DNA from: Bacillota bacterium
Lineage (GTDB): Bacteria > Bacillota > Clostridia > Oscillospirales > Acutalibacteraceae
NCBI GenBank assembly: GCA_023401495.1
Contig: JAEXDU010000013.1
Span: 1 to 29,121, forward strand
Direction: 5' to 3'
Length of the DNA: 29,121 bases
Made by a program: the position numbers and the translations under genes. The notes under the pieces were generated by a model. That model was not told the origin of the DNA. It ran no database searches and saw only the letters and a program-made list of their open reading frames with translations. The stretch's first letter is position 1. Each line of letters opens with the position of its first letter. This document shows positions 7,283 through 15,988 of the stretch, one piece after another.

Positions 7283-8044
7283 CTATTTTGATTCGTTCGC
7301 GGAAGAATCCCGCTCTTTTTCACAAAGTGCGGCGAGGTATCTTTTGTCCTTTTCGTCTAAATCGGCCGTTTCGAGCAGATCCGGACGATTCTTCCAGGTT
7401 CGCAGCAAAGACTGCTCTCTGCGCCATTTCTCTATGTTGGCATGATGCCCCGAAAGCAGCACCTCCGGCGCCTGCAGGCCGCGCCAGTTCGCCGGGCGCG
7501 TATACTGCGGATACTCCAGCAGACCGCTGAAATGGCTCTCTTCCTCAAAGCAGGAATCATCGGAAAGCACGCCGGGAATCAGTCGGCTGACGCCGTCTGC
7601 GAGAATCAGGGCCGGCAGCTCGCCACCGGTAAGGACATAATCCCCCGCGGAAATCTGTTCATCCACATAGCGGTCGATGATCCGCTCGTCGATCCCTTCA
7701 TAATGGCCGCACAGAATCGCAAGATTCTCGTGTCCGGCCAGTTCCTTCATCTTTTTCTGCGTCAAAACGGTGCCCTGCGGCGACATATAGACAAGATGCG
7801 GTTTTTTGCCAAGATGGCGCACCAGATCGTCGATGCACTCCGCGATCGGCTCCGCCATGAGCAGCATCCCCATTCCGCCGCCGAACGGACAGTCGTCGAC
7901 GCGGGAGTGCTTGTCGTAGGCGTAATTGCGAATCTGATGACAGCACACCTGCAGCGCGCCCTTTTTACGGGCCCGGCCCACGATGCTTTCCGCCATCACC
8001 GTTTCGCACATGTCGGGGAACAGGGTCAACAGATCAATCCTCAT
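7283..8044 (-). CDS. trmD: tRNA (guanine37-N1)-methyltransferase
   Basis: A SPOUT (trefoil-knot) methyltransferase that puts m1G at position 37 of tRNAs with G36, preventing +1 frameshifting. The 253-residue protein opens MRIDLLTLFPDM and contains HSRVDDCPFGGGMGMLLMAEPI, the knot motif LCGHYEGIDERIID and DYVLTGGELPALILADGVSRLIPGVL. The ATG at 8044 is chosen because it overlaps the rimM end by 11 bases, the usual coupling; a TTG two codons earlier is possible. Last gene of the ylxM-ffh-rpsP-khpA-rimM-trmD cluster. Ends in TAG. Confidence 0.97.
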   Translation of the reverse strand: MRIDLLTLFPDMCETVMAESIVGRARKKGALQVCCHQIRNYAYDKHSRVDDCPFGGGMGMLLMAEPIAECIDDLVRHLGKKPHLVYMSPQGTVLTQKKMKELAGHENLAILCGHYEGIDERIIDRYVDEQISAGDYVLTGGELPALILADGVSRLIPGVLSDDSCFEEESHFSGLLEYPQYTRPANWRGLQAPEVLLSGHHANIEKWRREQSLLRTWKNRPDLLETADLDEKDKRYLAALCEKERDSSANESK

Positions 8045-8552
8045 CGTCAAAAATCCCCTTGATCGGTCTGATTTTCACAACCCCGCCCTCCGGATCACGC
8101 TCCAGAACCACCTGCGGAATGGAGGGAACGAGATACGTTTTTCCTTCCGGCGAGGTGACCTGGTATACGTCGTTCGCACCGGTTTTCAGAATATCCGTCA
8201 GCTTGCCGTATTCCTTGCCGGTATCGACATCCAGAACGGTCAGGCCGAGCAGGTCCTGTACAAACCAGGTTCCCTTCGGCAGACGCACATCCGCACGGCT
8301 CAGGTACAATACCCGCCCGCGCAGCGTATCGCCCTGCGTGGCCGAGGTGATCCCCTCCAGAGTTGCAAGAAGCAGGCGCTTATGCACCCGGCCGGAAAGC
8401 ACCTTCACAGCAGATGTTCCGTTCGGGTCCCAGTACAGCGTGCGGAACTGAGACAAAAACTCCGCGGAATCACACCAGGGCTCGATGCGAAGCTCACCCT
8501 TTATCCCATGTGTCCCCACGATTCTTCCTGCCTCCAAATATTGCTGCAGCAT
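8034..8552 (-). CDS. rimM: Ribosome maturation factor RimM
   Basis: Assists assembly of the 30S head, binding S19. The 172-residue protein has the RimM N-terminal barrel (YLEAGRIVGTHGIKGELRIEPWCDS) and the C-terminal PRC-barrel (VDTGKEYGKLTDILKTGANDVYQVTSPEGKTYLVPSI...VKIRPIKGIFDDE). The ATG at 8552 has GAGGAGG at ideal spacing; upstream in-frame starts would add 12 unconserved residues. About 200 bases separate it from khpA, unusually wide for this cluster. Confidence 0.96.
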   Translation of the reverse strand: MLQQYLEAGRIVGTHGIKGELRIEPWCDSAEFLSQFRTLYWDPNGTSAVKVLSGRVHKRLLLATLEGITSATQGDTLRGRVLYLSRADVRLPKGTWFVQDLLGLTVLDVDTGKEYGKLTDILKTGANDVYQVTSPEGKTYLVPSIPQVVLERDPEGGVVKIRPIKGIFDDED

Positions 8553-8748
8553 TGCCTTCCTCCTCATAGCCAATTGATTCCAGACCATACCGCTTCCCCC
8601 TCACCGAAGGCAGAGGAAGAAGCTGCATAGTCTGTTTTTGCACGGCGGAATTTGCTACCAATCCGCCTGAATTTGTTCCATGCTTAAAACAAGACTGCAA
8701 CAAAGCCGGCCTCCCGTTCGGGACAGGGCATGTTACAGTCTTGGTTCA

Positions 8749-8982
8749 TCAGTCGATCTCGACAGAAACCTTGTCATTGGTGCGGGTCGCTGCGGCACGC
8801 ATTACCACGCGGATCGCTTTGGCAATACGCCCCTGCTTGCCGATCACCCGGCCCATGTCATCCTCTGCCACATGCAGATGGTATACGACGTTGCCGTCCT
8901 CAGACGGCTCGTCCACCTGCACGGTAACGGCTTCGGGATGCTCGACGAGCCCCTGAGCGATCGTAACCAGTAATTTCTCCAT
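8749..8982 (-). CDS. khpA: KH-domain RNA-binding protein KhpA
   Basis: A 77-residue single KH domain with the RNA-binding GxxG loop (GRVIGKQGRIAKAIRVVMRAAA). It partners KhpB/Jag in Firmicutes and binds many small RNAs and mRNAs, affecting cell shape and division. Located between rpsP and rimM, its conserved place in Firmicutes. RBS GGAGGAGAT precedes the ATG. Confidence 0.94.
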   Translation of the reverse strand: MEKLLVTIAQGLVEHPEAVTVQVDEPSEDGNVVYHLHVAEDDMGRVIGKQGRIAKAIRVVMRAAATRTNDKVSVEID

Positions 8983-9003
8983 CGGTAGATCTCCTCCGAT
9001 CTT

Positions 9004-9246
9004 TTAAATCACTCCGTGCTTCTTGAACAGGTCTTTCACGGTATCGGTGGGCTGAGCGCCGTTCGCAATCCACTTCTTCGCCTTTTCCGCGTCTACCTTC
9101 ACAACAGAGGGCTCCTCCATGGGATTGTAGTAGCCGATCTCTTCAATGAAACGGCCATCGCGGGGGAAGCGGGAATCCGCTACCACAATACGATAAAAGG
9201 GAGCTTTCTTAGCGCCCATTCTGCGCAATCTGATCTTTACTGCCAT
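9004..9246 (-). CDS. rpsP: 30S ribosomal protein S16
   Basis: An 80-residue protein, typical length, opening MAVKIRLRRMGAKKAPFYRIVVADSRFPRDGRFIEEIGYYNP, the diagnostic S16 signature. Binds 16S rRNA early in 30S assembly. The ATG at 9246 follows GGAGG; a TTG three codons earlier is a poorer start. Co-transcribed with ffh upstream and khpA downstream. Confidence 0.98.
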   Translation of the reverse strand: MAVKIRLRRMGAKKAPFYRIVVADSRFPRDGRFIEEIGYYNPMEEPSVVKVDAEKAKKWIANGAQPTDTVKDLFKKHGVI

Positions 9247-9343
9247 ACGAAACAACCTCCAAAATATGATTCTAAATTGAATATATGTGATTCACTTGAA
9301 AGGATTTTGTCCTTTTTGAATGAAATCCCTGATTTTGCGGGGC

Positions 9344-10702
9344 TTAGAACGGCATGCCGCCCGGCCCGGGCATTCCCGGCATCCCCGGCATTCCGGGGAA
9401 CCTTTTCTTTTTCTTGAGACCCTTGACCTGCTTCATCATCTTCTGCATCTGCTCAAACTGCTTGAGCAGACGGTTGACGTCCTCCACCTTCATGCCGCAG
9501 CCGGCGGCGATGCGCCGCTTGCGGGAGGGGTTGATCACAGAAGGATTCTCACGCTCCTCCGCCGTCATCGAAAGGATGATCGCGGCGGAACGGTCCATGA
9601 TGCGCTCGTCGATGTCCACATCCTTGATCTGCTTATCGATGCCCGGAAGCTTCGACAGCACGGATTTGAGCGGACCCATCTTTTTCATCTGATTGAACTG
9701 GTCGAGCAGATCGTTCAGGTCCATCTTGTTCTGCATCATCTTGCGGGCGGTTTGCTCCGCCGTTTTTTTATCGATGCTCTGCTGAACGTCCTCGATCAGT
9801 GTCAAAACGTCGCCCATCCCCAGAATACGGGAAGCCATGCGGTCGGGGTGGAATACTTCCAGATCCGTCAGCTTTTCGCCGATGCCCGCGTATTTGATGG
9901 GCTTGCCGGTGACCGCGCGAACGGAAAGCGCTGCGCCGCCGCGGGTATCGCCGTCGAGCTTTGTAAGGATGACACCCGAAATATCGAGAAGATCGTCAAA
10001 TGTTTTAGCGACGTTCACCGCTTCCTGACCGGTCATGGAGTCGACCACCAGAAGAATTTCCTGCGGCTCCAGCGCGCCTTTGAGCTCTTTCAGCTCATTC
10101 ATGAGCGCCTCGTCGATCTGCAGACGACCGGCGGTATCGAGAATCAGAATGTCGTTGCCGTAGTCTCTGGCATGGCGCACCGCGGCGCGGCAAACGTCCA
10201 CCGGCTTTGTGCTGCCCTGCTCGAACACGGGAACCCCAGCCTGAGAACCGACCACCTGCAGCTGCTTGATCGCGGCGGGGCGGTAAATATCGCACGCCAC
10301 CAGCATGGGGCGGCGTCCCTGCTTTTTCAGCATGGCGGCCAGCTTGCCCGCGTGGGTCGTTTTACCGGCGCCCTGCAGGCCGCACAGCATCACGATCGTG
10401 GGCGGCTTTGAGGCTTCGTTCAGGCGGGCCTGCTGCCCGCCCATCAGCTCGGTGAGCTCTTCGTCTACAATCTTAATGACCATCTGCGCCGGGGTCAGGC
10501 TTTCCATCACCTGCGTGCCGATGGCCCGTTCGGTCACCTTGTTGGTAAAATCCTTTGCAACCTTATAGTTAACGTCGGCTTCCAGCAATGCGAGGCGAAC
10601 CTCGCGCATGGCGGATTTGACGTCGGCTTCGGTCAGCTTGCCCTTGGATTTCAAATTTTTAAAGGCGGTGCTGAGCTTTTCCGCCAATCCTTCAAACGCC
10701 AC
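9344..10702 (-). CDS. ffh: Signal recognition particle GTPase Ffh
   Basis: The protein part of the signal recognition particle; with SRP RNA it binds signal sequences on ribosomes and hands them to FtsY at the membrane. 452 residues: N-domain four-helix bundle (1-about 95), G-domain with Walker A GLQGAGKTT (108-116), DTAGR and TKLDGD motifs, then the methionine-rich M domain (about 300-430) ending in a flexible MPGMPGMPGPGGMPF tail common in Firmicutes. It lies 20 bases after ylxM. The SRP RNA gene is not in this window. Confidence 0.98.
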   Translation of the reverse strand: MAFEGLAEKLSTAFKNLKSKGKLTEADVKSAMREVRLALLEADVNYKVAKDFTNKVTERAIGTQVMESLTPAQMVIKIVDEELTELMGGQQARLNEASKPPTIVMLCGLQGAGKTTHAGKLAAMLKKQGRRPMLVACDIYRPAAIKQLQVVGSQAGVPVFEQGSTKPVDVCRAAVRHARDYGNDILILDTAGRLQIDEALMNELKELKGALEPQEILLVVDSMTGQEAVNVAKTFDDLLDISGVILTKLDGDTRGGAALSVRAVTGKPIKYAGIGEKLTDLEVFHPDRMASRILGMGDVLTLIEDVQQSIDKKTAEQTARKMMQNKMDLNDLLDQFNQMKKMGPLKSVLSKLPGIDKQIKDVDIDERIMDRSAAIILSMTAEERENPSVINPSRKRRIAAGCGMKVEDVNRLLKQFEQMQKMMKQVKGLKKKKRFPGMPGMPGMPGPGGMPF

Positions 10703-10722
10703 TGCTATTCAAATCCTTTCGT

Positions 10723-11088
10723 CTACTCTTCACACAGCCGCCGGGCGGTGTCTTCAATCAGAGACACATCCTGCTGCACATCCTGTGAAAAGATGGATTG
10801 CGAATTGTAAATGCGGATTCGCTCGGCCGCGTCGCGGATTTGCTCGAGCCCCTCGCGCATTTCACGGAAGCGCCGCGCAAGGCCGAGGCGTTCCTCCATC
10901 TCCAGCAGCTGGAATTCCGCACGCTTGATGGAGTCGCGCACACCCTGCCGGGTGATGCCCTCGTTATCGGCAATTTCCGCAAGGGACAAATCGTCGTTAT
11001 AATAATACTCGATTACACAGCGCTGCTTATCGGTGAGCATATCGCCGTAAAAATCCAGCAGAAGAGATATTTCCAGATTTTTTGCCAT
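10723..11088 (-). CDS. ylxM: YlxM-family HTH protein, SRP-associated
   Basis: A 121-residue protein with a sigma-70 region-4-like HTH (LTDKQRCVIEYYYNDDLSLAEIADNEGITRQGVRDSIKRAEFQL, about 18-62) and a charged helical tail. In Firmicutes and streptococci YlxM is encoded next to ffh and modulates SRP function. Here it starts the cluster, 20 bases ahead of ffh, and ends in TAG. GAGGGTG precedes the start. Confidence 0.95.
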   Translation of the reverse strand: MAKNLEISLLLDFYGDMLTDKQRCVIEYYYNDDLSLAEIADNEGITRQGVRDSIKRAEFQLLEMEERLGLARRFREMREGLEQIRDAAERIRIYNSQSIFSQDVQQDVSLIEDTARRLCEE

Positions 11089-11104
11089 ATCGCACCCTCA
11101 TTCG

Positions 11105-11148
11105 CTGTAAAGTTGGTCCCTTTCTGTAAAGCCAATTACTTTACAGAA
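11105..11148. promoter_or_regulatory. Three CTGTAAAG boxes ahead of ylxM
   Basis: CTGTAAAG occurs at 11105-11112 and 11124-11131 and inverted at 11139-11146. The last two extend to a perfect 10-base inverted repeat (TTCTGTAAAG-7-CTTTACAGAA). The array fills the 52 bases between the unknown gene and ylxM and includes the unknown gene's stop codon. It could be an operator for the SRP cluster or a weak terminator without a U-tract. Confidence 0.4.
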
Positions 11149-11941
11149 GTGAATTATACAGGAATCGGGCGGAAAAGTCAAGCGTTTTTCCGCCGAATCC
11201 GCTCTTTTTCAAATAATCCTGCAGCTGACCTGCCAAATCGCTCAGATCACCTGTAAAGTTTTCGCCCAGCCATTCTTTCAGCTGTTCCTTTAATTTGCTG
11301 CCCTTATCGGACAAAGTACTGCTCGCCTGGAATAAAACGCCGTTTTTCTGCACCTTGAACTGCCCCAGCGAAAAGCCGGACTGCACCGCTTTTTCAGATT
11401 TCAGGTATGGTTTTAAGTCTACAGTAATTCGATTGTCCTCTCTGACGATGCCGCTCGGCAGTTCTTTTGTAAACAGATGGTTCAGCGCAAACTTTGGCGA
11501 AACGCTCAGCTTGCCCAGCCGCACCTGCCGCACCTCAATGTTCAGGCACTCGTTCGCCGCGTCGTACACCACCTTGGACTGCGAGGTGACCCCAAGATTC
11601 TTCCCCTTCCAGGTGACGGGCGTATAGGCGGTCACCGTGTCTTCCTCCGGGAAGGTGAGATAAATCTGGTTCGGCTGAAATTCGGCCTTACTCAGATAAT
11701 TTTGGATATCCTCCAGATGATACGCGGTATAGGCGTTGATCTCCTCCTCGGTGAAAACCACCGGCTCCCCGGTGAGGATCGACGCTGTGGCGGAGCGCAG
11801 AAGCTCCTGTGACGGTGCGGGATTGTATTTACCCGCAAGATCATCCGTCATCATCAACCGGTAAGGGATGAAGGCGGCAATCCCGAGAACGACAACAGCC
11901 CCTAAGGTGATCAGCCCCCAGCGGGGAATTGGTGTACGCAA
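11141..11941 (-). CDS. Membrane-anchored protein of unknown function
   Basis: A 266-residue protein I do not recognise. Residues about 7-28 (RWGLITLGAVVVLGIAAFIPYRL) form one membrane segment with a short basic N-terminus, so the bulk is probably extracellular. The exported part has alternating short beta strands and helices (NQIYLTFPEEDTVTAYTPVTWKGKNLGVTSQSKVVYD), distantly like YpmS-type lipid-binding-fold proteins; this is a loose impression. It has no catalytic motif, and its only cysteine is a single internal one. TTG start with AAGGAG nine bases upstream. It directly precedes ylxM and may be co-transcribed with it. Confidence 0.75.
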   Translation of the reverse strand: MRTPIPRWGLITLGAVVVLGIAAFIPYRLMMTDDLAGKYNPAPSQELLRSATASILTGEPVVFTEEEINAYTAYHLEDIQNYLSKAEFQPNQIYLTFPEEDTVTAYTPVTWKGKNLGVTSQSKVVYDAANECLNIEVRQVRLGKLSVSPKFALNHLFTKELPSGIVREDNRITVDLKPYLKSEKAVQSGFSLGQFKVQKNGVLFQASSTLSDKGSKLKEQLKEWLGENFTGDLSDLAGQLQDYLKKSGFGGKTLDFSARFLYNSLL

Positions 11942-12015
11942 ATCAGACAGCTCCTTTCCAGACGGTGTTTTCCTATCGTTGCTTCCTTTTAAAATGATCC
12001 AGTCTTTACGGCTTG

Positions 12016-12083
12016 TTTTTCATTCCACTGCGTTGTCGTCAGGCGTCTGCCTGCCCTCGCTGCCCGCCTTGGGGAATAAAAAA
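12016..12083. repeat. Nested inverted repeat (cruciform-like)
   Basis: TTTTTCATTCC (12016-12026) pairs with GGAATAAAAAA (12073-12083) with one wobble, enclosing a second perfect hairpin CAGGC-GTCT-GCCTG (12040-12053). No coding explanation. It resembles a small mobile or structured repeat; copies elsewhere in the genome would decide this. Confidence 0.45.
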
Positions 12084-12250
12084 TATCCTCGCAAATACAA
12101 GTACACTTTTCAAATGAAGCAACCATAAAAACAGGCCAATCGAATCCTGCCGCAGACAAGCCGGCCCGCAGACCAGGCTCCCTACCATTTTGATACGGAG
12201 CCCGATTTGCCGGTATAGCCCAAGCCTATCGCGCAATGATCCGTTGGCCC

Positions 12251-12269
12251 AAAGCCGCCTTAGGGCGGC
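12251..12269 (-). terminator. Hairpin abutting the mutS2 stop, possible terminator
   Basis: Minus strand GCCGCC-CTAA-GGCGGC begins right after the TAG and is followed only by TTTGGG, so the U-tract is poor. Confidence 0.4.
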
Positions 12270-14651
12270 CTATTTCAGCTCTACAATCGTTACGCCGAAT
12301 TCCCCTTCCCCGAAAACGCCCAGACGGTACGTTCGTACAGAGGGATGGCGGCGCAGATGCTGTTGTACGGCGGTGCGCAGCACACCGGTACCCTTGCCGT
12401 GAATAATGGTGAGCTGGTGAATACCGGACAGCAGGGCCGAATCGATCGCGCGGTCTACGCTCATAACGGCCTCGATCGAATCCTCGCCCCGCACATCCAC
12501 CTCAGTCATCACCGGCGCATCGGAGCGTTTCGGCACATTTCTCGTGCCGCTGCGACGCGCTTTGCGGTTCTGGGTTTTCTGCTCGAGCAAGCGAAGATTC
12601 TCTACGGGAACCCTTGTCTTAATGATACCAGCCTGCACGAGTACTTTTTTGTCGTCTGGTGCCGGAGTTTCGACAACTGTGCCTTCTTTGTCGATGTCGA
12701 AAATCAGCACGTCGTCACCCGCTTTCAGCGGGCGGGGCAGCACGTAGGTCTCCGGCTCTTTTTTGTTCACCGGGTCGGAGGCGCTTTCCATGTCGCGTAT
12801 TCCGGCCTTCATTCTGGCCCGCTGCTCGGCTGTCATGCTCTTTGCACCCTGGCGCTTCATTTCCTCCAGCTCTTCCAGCAGCGCATCAGCCTGCGCGCGG
12901 GTGCGCGCCACGAGCTGTGCCGCGCGCTCGCGGGCCTGCTCGATCTCTTTTGCGGCCTCGCGTTCCAGCCGCTCACGGTATTCCCTCGCCTCTTCGCTGA
13001 TTCTGCGCGCTTCGGCGTTCTGCTCCTGCGCCTGCCGGCGCTCCGCCTCCAACTTCTGGCGGCTTTGCTCCAGATTCTGAACCACGTCCTCAAAGCGGCG
13101 GTCCTCACCCGAAACCAGCTCGCGGGCGCGGTCGACGATCCCCTGATTCAAACCGAGCCGGCTCGAAATGGCGAACGCGTTCGAGCGCCCCGGCACGCCG
13201 ATCAAAAGACGGTACGTGGGCCGCAGGGTGGCAACGTCGAACTCACAGCTGCCCTATTCCACGCCTGCTGTTTGCAGGGCGTAGGCCTTGAGCTCCGCAT
13301 AGTGGGTGGTGGCGGCAACCCGCGCGTGCCGTTCGCGCAGCGCCTCCAGAATCGCCATGGCCAGCGCCGCGCCCTCAACGGGGTCGGTGCCGGCGCCGAG
13401 CTCGTCAAGCAGGATGAGGCTGCGCTCGTCCGCCTGCTCGATGATCTGTATGATATTCGTCATATGAGCCGAAAATGTACTGAGTGACTGCTCGATGCTC
13501 TGCTCGTCGCCGATATCGGCCAGCACCTGATGGAACACCGAAATTTCGCTGTTGTCGCCCACAGGCAGCATCAAGCCGCACATGGCCATCAGCGTCAGAA
13601 GGCCCAGCGTTTTCAGCGTGACCGTCTTGCCGCCGGTGTTCGGGCCGGTGATCACCAGCGTGTCGAACGTGGTGCCCAGCTCTATGTTCATCGGCACGAC
13701 CTGCTTGGGGTCGATCAGCGGGTGCCGCGCCTGATTGAGCAAAATTCGGCCCGTATCGTTCACCTTCGGCATGCTTGCCTTCATTTTGTAGGCAAGCTGC
13801 CCCTTGGCGAATATCAGGTCAAGCCCCACGGCCGCGTGGTAGCTTTCGATGATCAGATCGGCAAAGCCGCCCGCTTCCGCGGATAGCTCCGCTAAAATCC
13901 GCTCGATCTCGGCGCTTTCACGCGACTGAAGCACCCGGATTTCGTTGTTGGCCTCCACCACGCCCATCGGCTCCACAAACACGGTCGCGCCGCTGGAGGA
14001 AGTGTCGTGCACCAGGCCGGGGATCTCGCCGCGGCATTCCGCCTTGACGGGCACAACGTAGCGACCGCCGCGCATCGTCACAATCGGGTCCTGCAGGTAT
14101 TTCTGGTACGCGGTAGAGCGGATCATTTTGTCGAGCTGCTCGCGCACGCGGGAGGACGCCGCACGGATGCGGCGGCGGATGGAGGCAAGCTCCGGCGAAG
14201 CGCTGTCGGCTACCTCTTCCTCCGAAATCACGACCGCGTTGATCTTTTCTTCGAGATATTTGTTGGGGACGACGGATTCAAACCGCCAGTCGAGCGTGGT
14301 TTTCATGCCCTCGCTCTTGCGGCGCCAGTCCGAAATCGCACGCATGGTGCGCAGCACTCCCGCGATCCGCAGGAAATCCACCAGGTTCAGCACGCCGCCC
14401 GCCTGCGCGCGGCGCAGGGGATTCGCGACGTTTTTCAGCCCGCTGAACGAGGGCGAACCGAATTTCGCCATTAAGACGAACGCGTCGTCCGTCTCTTGCA
14501 GGCGGCGGCGCACCTCGTCGGTAGAAACAGCAGGCTCGAGCGCCAGCGCCTGCTCTGAGGCATCCTCGCTGGCGGTCTGTTCCGCCAGAAGCTTTAAAAT
14601 TTTATCCAGTTCCACAGCGGCGCTGTGCCGCTGAACGTTATATTTTTGCAT
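12270..14651 (-). pseudogene. mutS2: Endonuclease MutS2 gene interrupted by one in-frame TAG
   Basis: The frame runs 793 codons, normal for MutS2, apart from a TAG at 13254-13256 (codon 466). Before it: the clamp/lever region, Walker A GPNTGGKT (336-343), Walker B LILLDELGAGTD and ATTHYAELKAYALQ. After it, in the same frame: GSCEFDVATLRPTYRLLIGVPGRSNAFAISSRLGL, a long coiled coil and the C-terminal Smr domain (VDVRGEDSIEA...IIHGKGTGVLRTAV). Homologues read VENASCEFD where this has VE-stop-GSCEFD. MutS2 binds branched DNA or collided ribosomes; the 465-residue product would keep the ATPase but lose the Smr domain. No RBS or good start follows the TAG. Start ATG 14651 follows AAAGGAAC. Confidence 0.9.
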
Positions 14652-14674
14652 GGAAGTTCCTTTCTTACTGTTGT

Positions 14675-15211
14675 TCAAAGCAGCTGTTCTTCCTGCAGCT
14701 CCACCGCCAAAGACTTCTCAAAGCAGTGAAACACCCCCTTACGGAGCAGGATTCTGCCGCAAAACTCATAGCCCATCGACCGGTACAGCCGGATCGCAGG
14801 CTCATTCTTGGGGAACGCGTCCAGCCGGATGGCAGAGTAATCCTTTTCGCGAAAATACTCCTCCGCCATTCGGGCAACCTTTTTCCCGCAACCCTTGCCC
14901 TGATGCCCGGCATCGACACAAAGGCGATGAATGACTCCGATGGGGCCGGTGTGATACTGCCAGTCCACATAACGGTACTGCGGCTCCTGATCTTCATTCA
15001 GAACGATGGAGGCCGCCAGCCCATCGTCATCCTCCAGTACATACAATTCCCGATTCGCGATATCCTGCGCTAAAACATCTTCACTCGGGTAAACATCATC
15101 CCACTGGTCAATCCCCTGAAAGCGCATCAGTTCAATGGAACCGAGATACAAATCCAAAAGGCGGGGCAAATCTTCCGGCTCTGCCCTGCGAAAAATCAGC
15201 TTTTGATCCAT
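14675..15211 (-). CDS. GNAT-family N-acetyltransferase
   Basis: A 178-residue single-domain GNAT protein. It opens LIFRRAEPEDLPRLLDLY and carries the acetyl-CoA pyrophosphate-binding motif in VIHRLCVDAGHQGKGCGKKVARMAEEYF (Q/GxGxG/K type), then the motif-B segment AIRLYRSMGYEFCGRI. The substrate (small molecule or protein amine) cannot be read. It sits between recO and mutS2 on the same strand, 18 bases after recO, so it is probably co-transcribed. A stable stem (15225-15240) containing the recO stop lies just ahead of its RBS. Confidence 0.9.
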   Translation of the reverse strand: MDQKLIFRRAEPEDLPRLLDLYLGSIELMRFQGIDQWDDVYPSEDVLAQDIANRELYVLEDDDGLAASIVLNEDQEPQYRYVDWQYHTGPIGVIHRLCVDAGHQGKGCGKKVARMAEEYFREKDYSAIRLDAFPKNEPAIRLYRSMGYEFCGRILLRKGVFHCFEKSLAVELQEEQLL

Positions 15212-15229
15212 AGTGTTCCTCCCGCCCGG

Positions 15230-15988
15230 CTAAGGCCGGGTCATCTGATGATAAAAATCAAGTGTGGCAAAACGCCGCTGCACCGTGCAAAGCAGATACT
15301 GTTCCGAGGCATCCGCCAGCAGGCGAAGCCCGTCGTCCGACAATCGGAACGAAAACAGCTTGTCGAAATCCGCGTAAATCGTGTGGCGAAGCGCAGTCAT
15401 CACGCCGCGCGGCAGCGGAATAGCCGGTTCCTCCTGCTGGGGCGCGGGAGAAAAGCAGTCCCCGCACACGATCCCCCCGCTGCGGGGCAAAAAAAACATG
15501 ATATCCGCCTCATAGCAGCCGCAGTCGCGGCAGCAGACAAGGTCCGGCATGTACCCGGCCAGCGCCAGCATGCGCATTTCCACGACAGCTTTCAGCTGCA
15601 GGCCTGGCCGCAGCCCTTTTGCCAGAAAATGCAGCGAATTGAGCATCAGACGCAAAAAATCCCCCGCCTCCGCTTCTTCGGGAGCCAGTACGACGGCCAG
15701 CTCGCAAAAATATTGGGCAAGGGACAGCCTTTCCATATCCAGGCGCAGATCAAAAAAGGATTCGATCGGCCAGGCGTCGTTAATTATGTACTTATCCCGC
15801 CCCTTGTAAACAGAAAGGCGGGAATAGCTAAGCAATTGTGTGGAGGACAATTTTCGGTTCTGCAGGCGTTTCGCCTGCTGTGCAAACGCGCGGATGACTC
15901 CCTCGTCGCGGGTCAAAACCGTAACGAGCCGGTCGCTTTCACCCACGCTCTTCTCCATAAGGACTAAGCCCTCGGTATTGATTTGCAT
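15230..15988 (-). CDS. recO: DNA repair protein RecO
   Basis: Helps load RecA on SSB-coated single strands in the RecFOR pathway. The 252-residue protein has an N-terminal OB-fold (MQINTEGLVLMEKSVGESDRLVTVLTRDEGVIRAFAQQAKR), a helical middle and a zinc-binding cysteine set (LVCCRDCGCYEA ... GGIVCGDCF, about 150-185). Start ATG 15988 follows GGAGGAAG. Overlaps yqzL by 50 bases. Stop is TAG. The order era-yqzL-recO is conserved in Firmicutes. Confidence 0.96.
   Translation of the reverse strand: MQINTEGLVLMEKSVGESDRLVTVLTRDEGVIRAFAQQAKRLQNRKLSSTQLLSYSRLSVYKGRDKYIINDAWPIESFFDLRLDMERLSLAQYFCELAVVLAPEEAEAGDFLRLMLNSLHFLAKGLRPGLQLKAVVEMRMLALAGYMPDLVCCRDCGCYEADIMFFLPRSGGIVCGDCFSPAPQQEEPAIPLPRGVMTALRHTIYADFDKLFSFRLSDDGLRLLADASEQYLLCTVQRRFATLDFYHQMTRP

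Larger units (their letters stand above)
11942..12269. other. 328-base gap between mutS2 and the unknown membrane gene
   Basis: No supported gene. It holds a hairpin abutting the mutS2 stop and a larger cruciform-like structure at 12016-12083. The mutS2 frame would stay open for about 76 codons past its TAG, but that extension looks non-protein-like (GGQRGQADA end, cysteine/tryptophan-rich). Confidence 0.5.

Noticed and set aside
9320..10411. Plus-strand open frame opposite ffh
   Set aside because: Antisense shadow of Ffh, no RBS and His/Leu-rich composition.
13254..13256. UAG in mutS2 as pyrrolysine or a reassigned codon
   Set aside because: At least six genes in the window, including mutS2 itself, end in TAG at their expected family length, and no suppressor tRNA or pyl gene is visible.
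12345..13487. Plus-strand open frame (380 codons) across the mutS2 stop
   Set aside because: It is the antisense shadow of MutS2 codons; the minus strand shows continuous MutS2 and Smr motifs.
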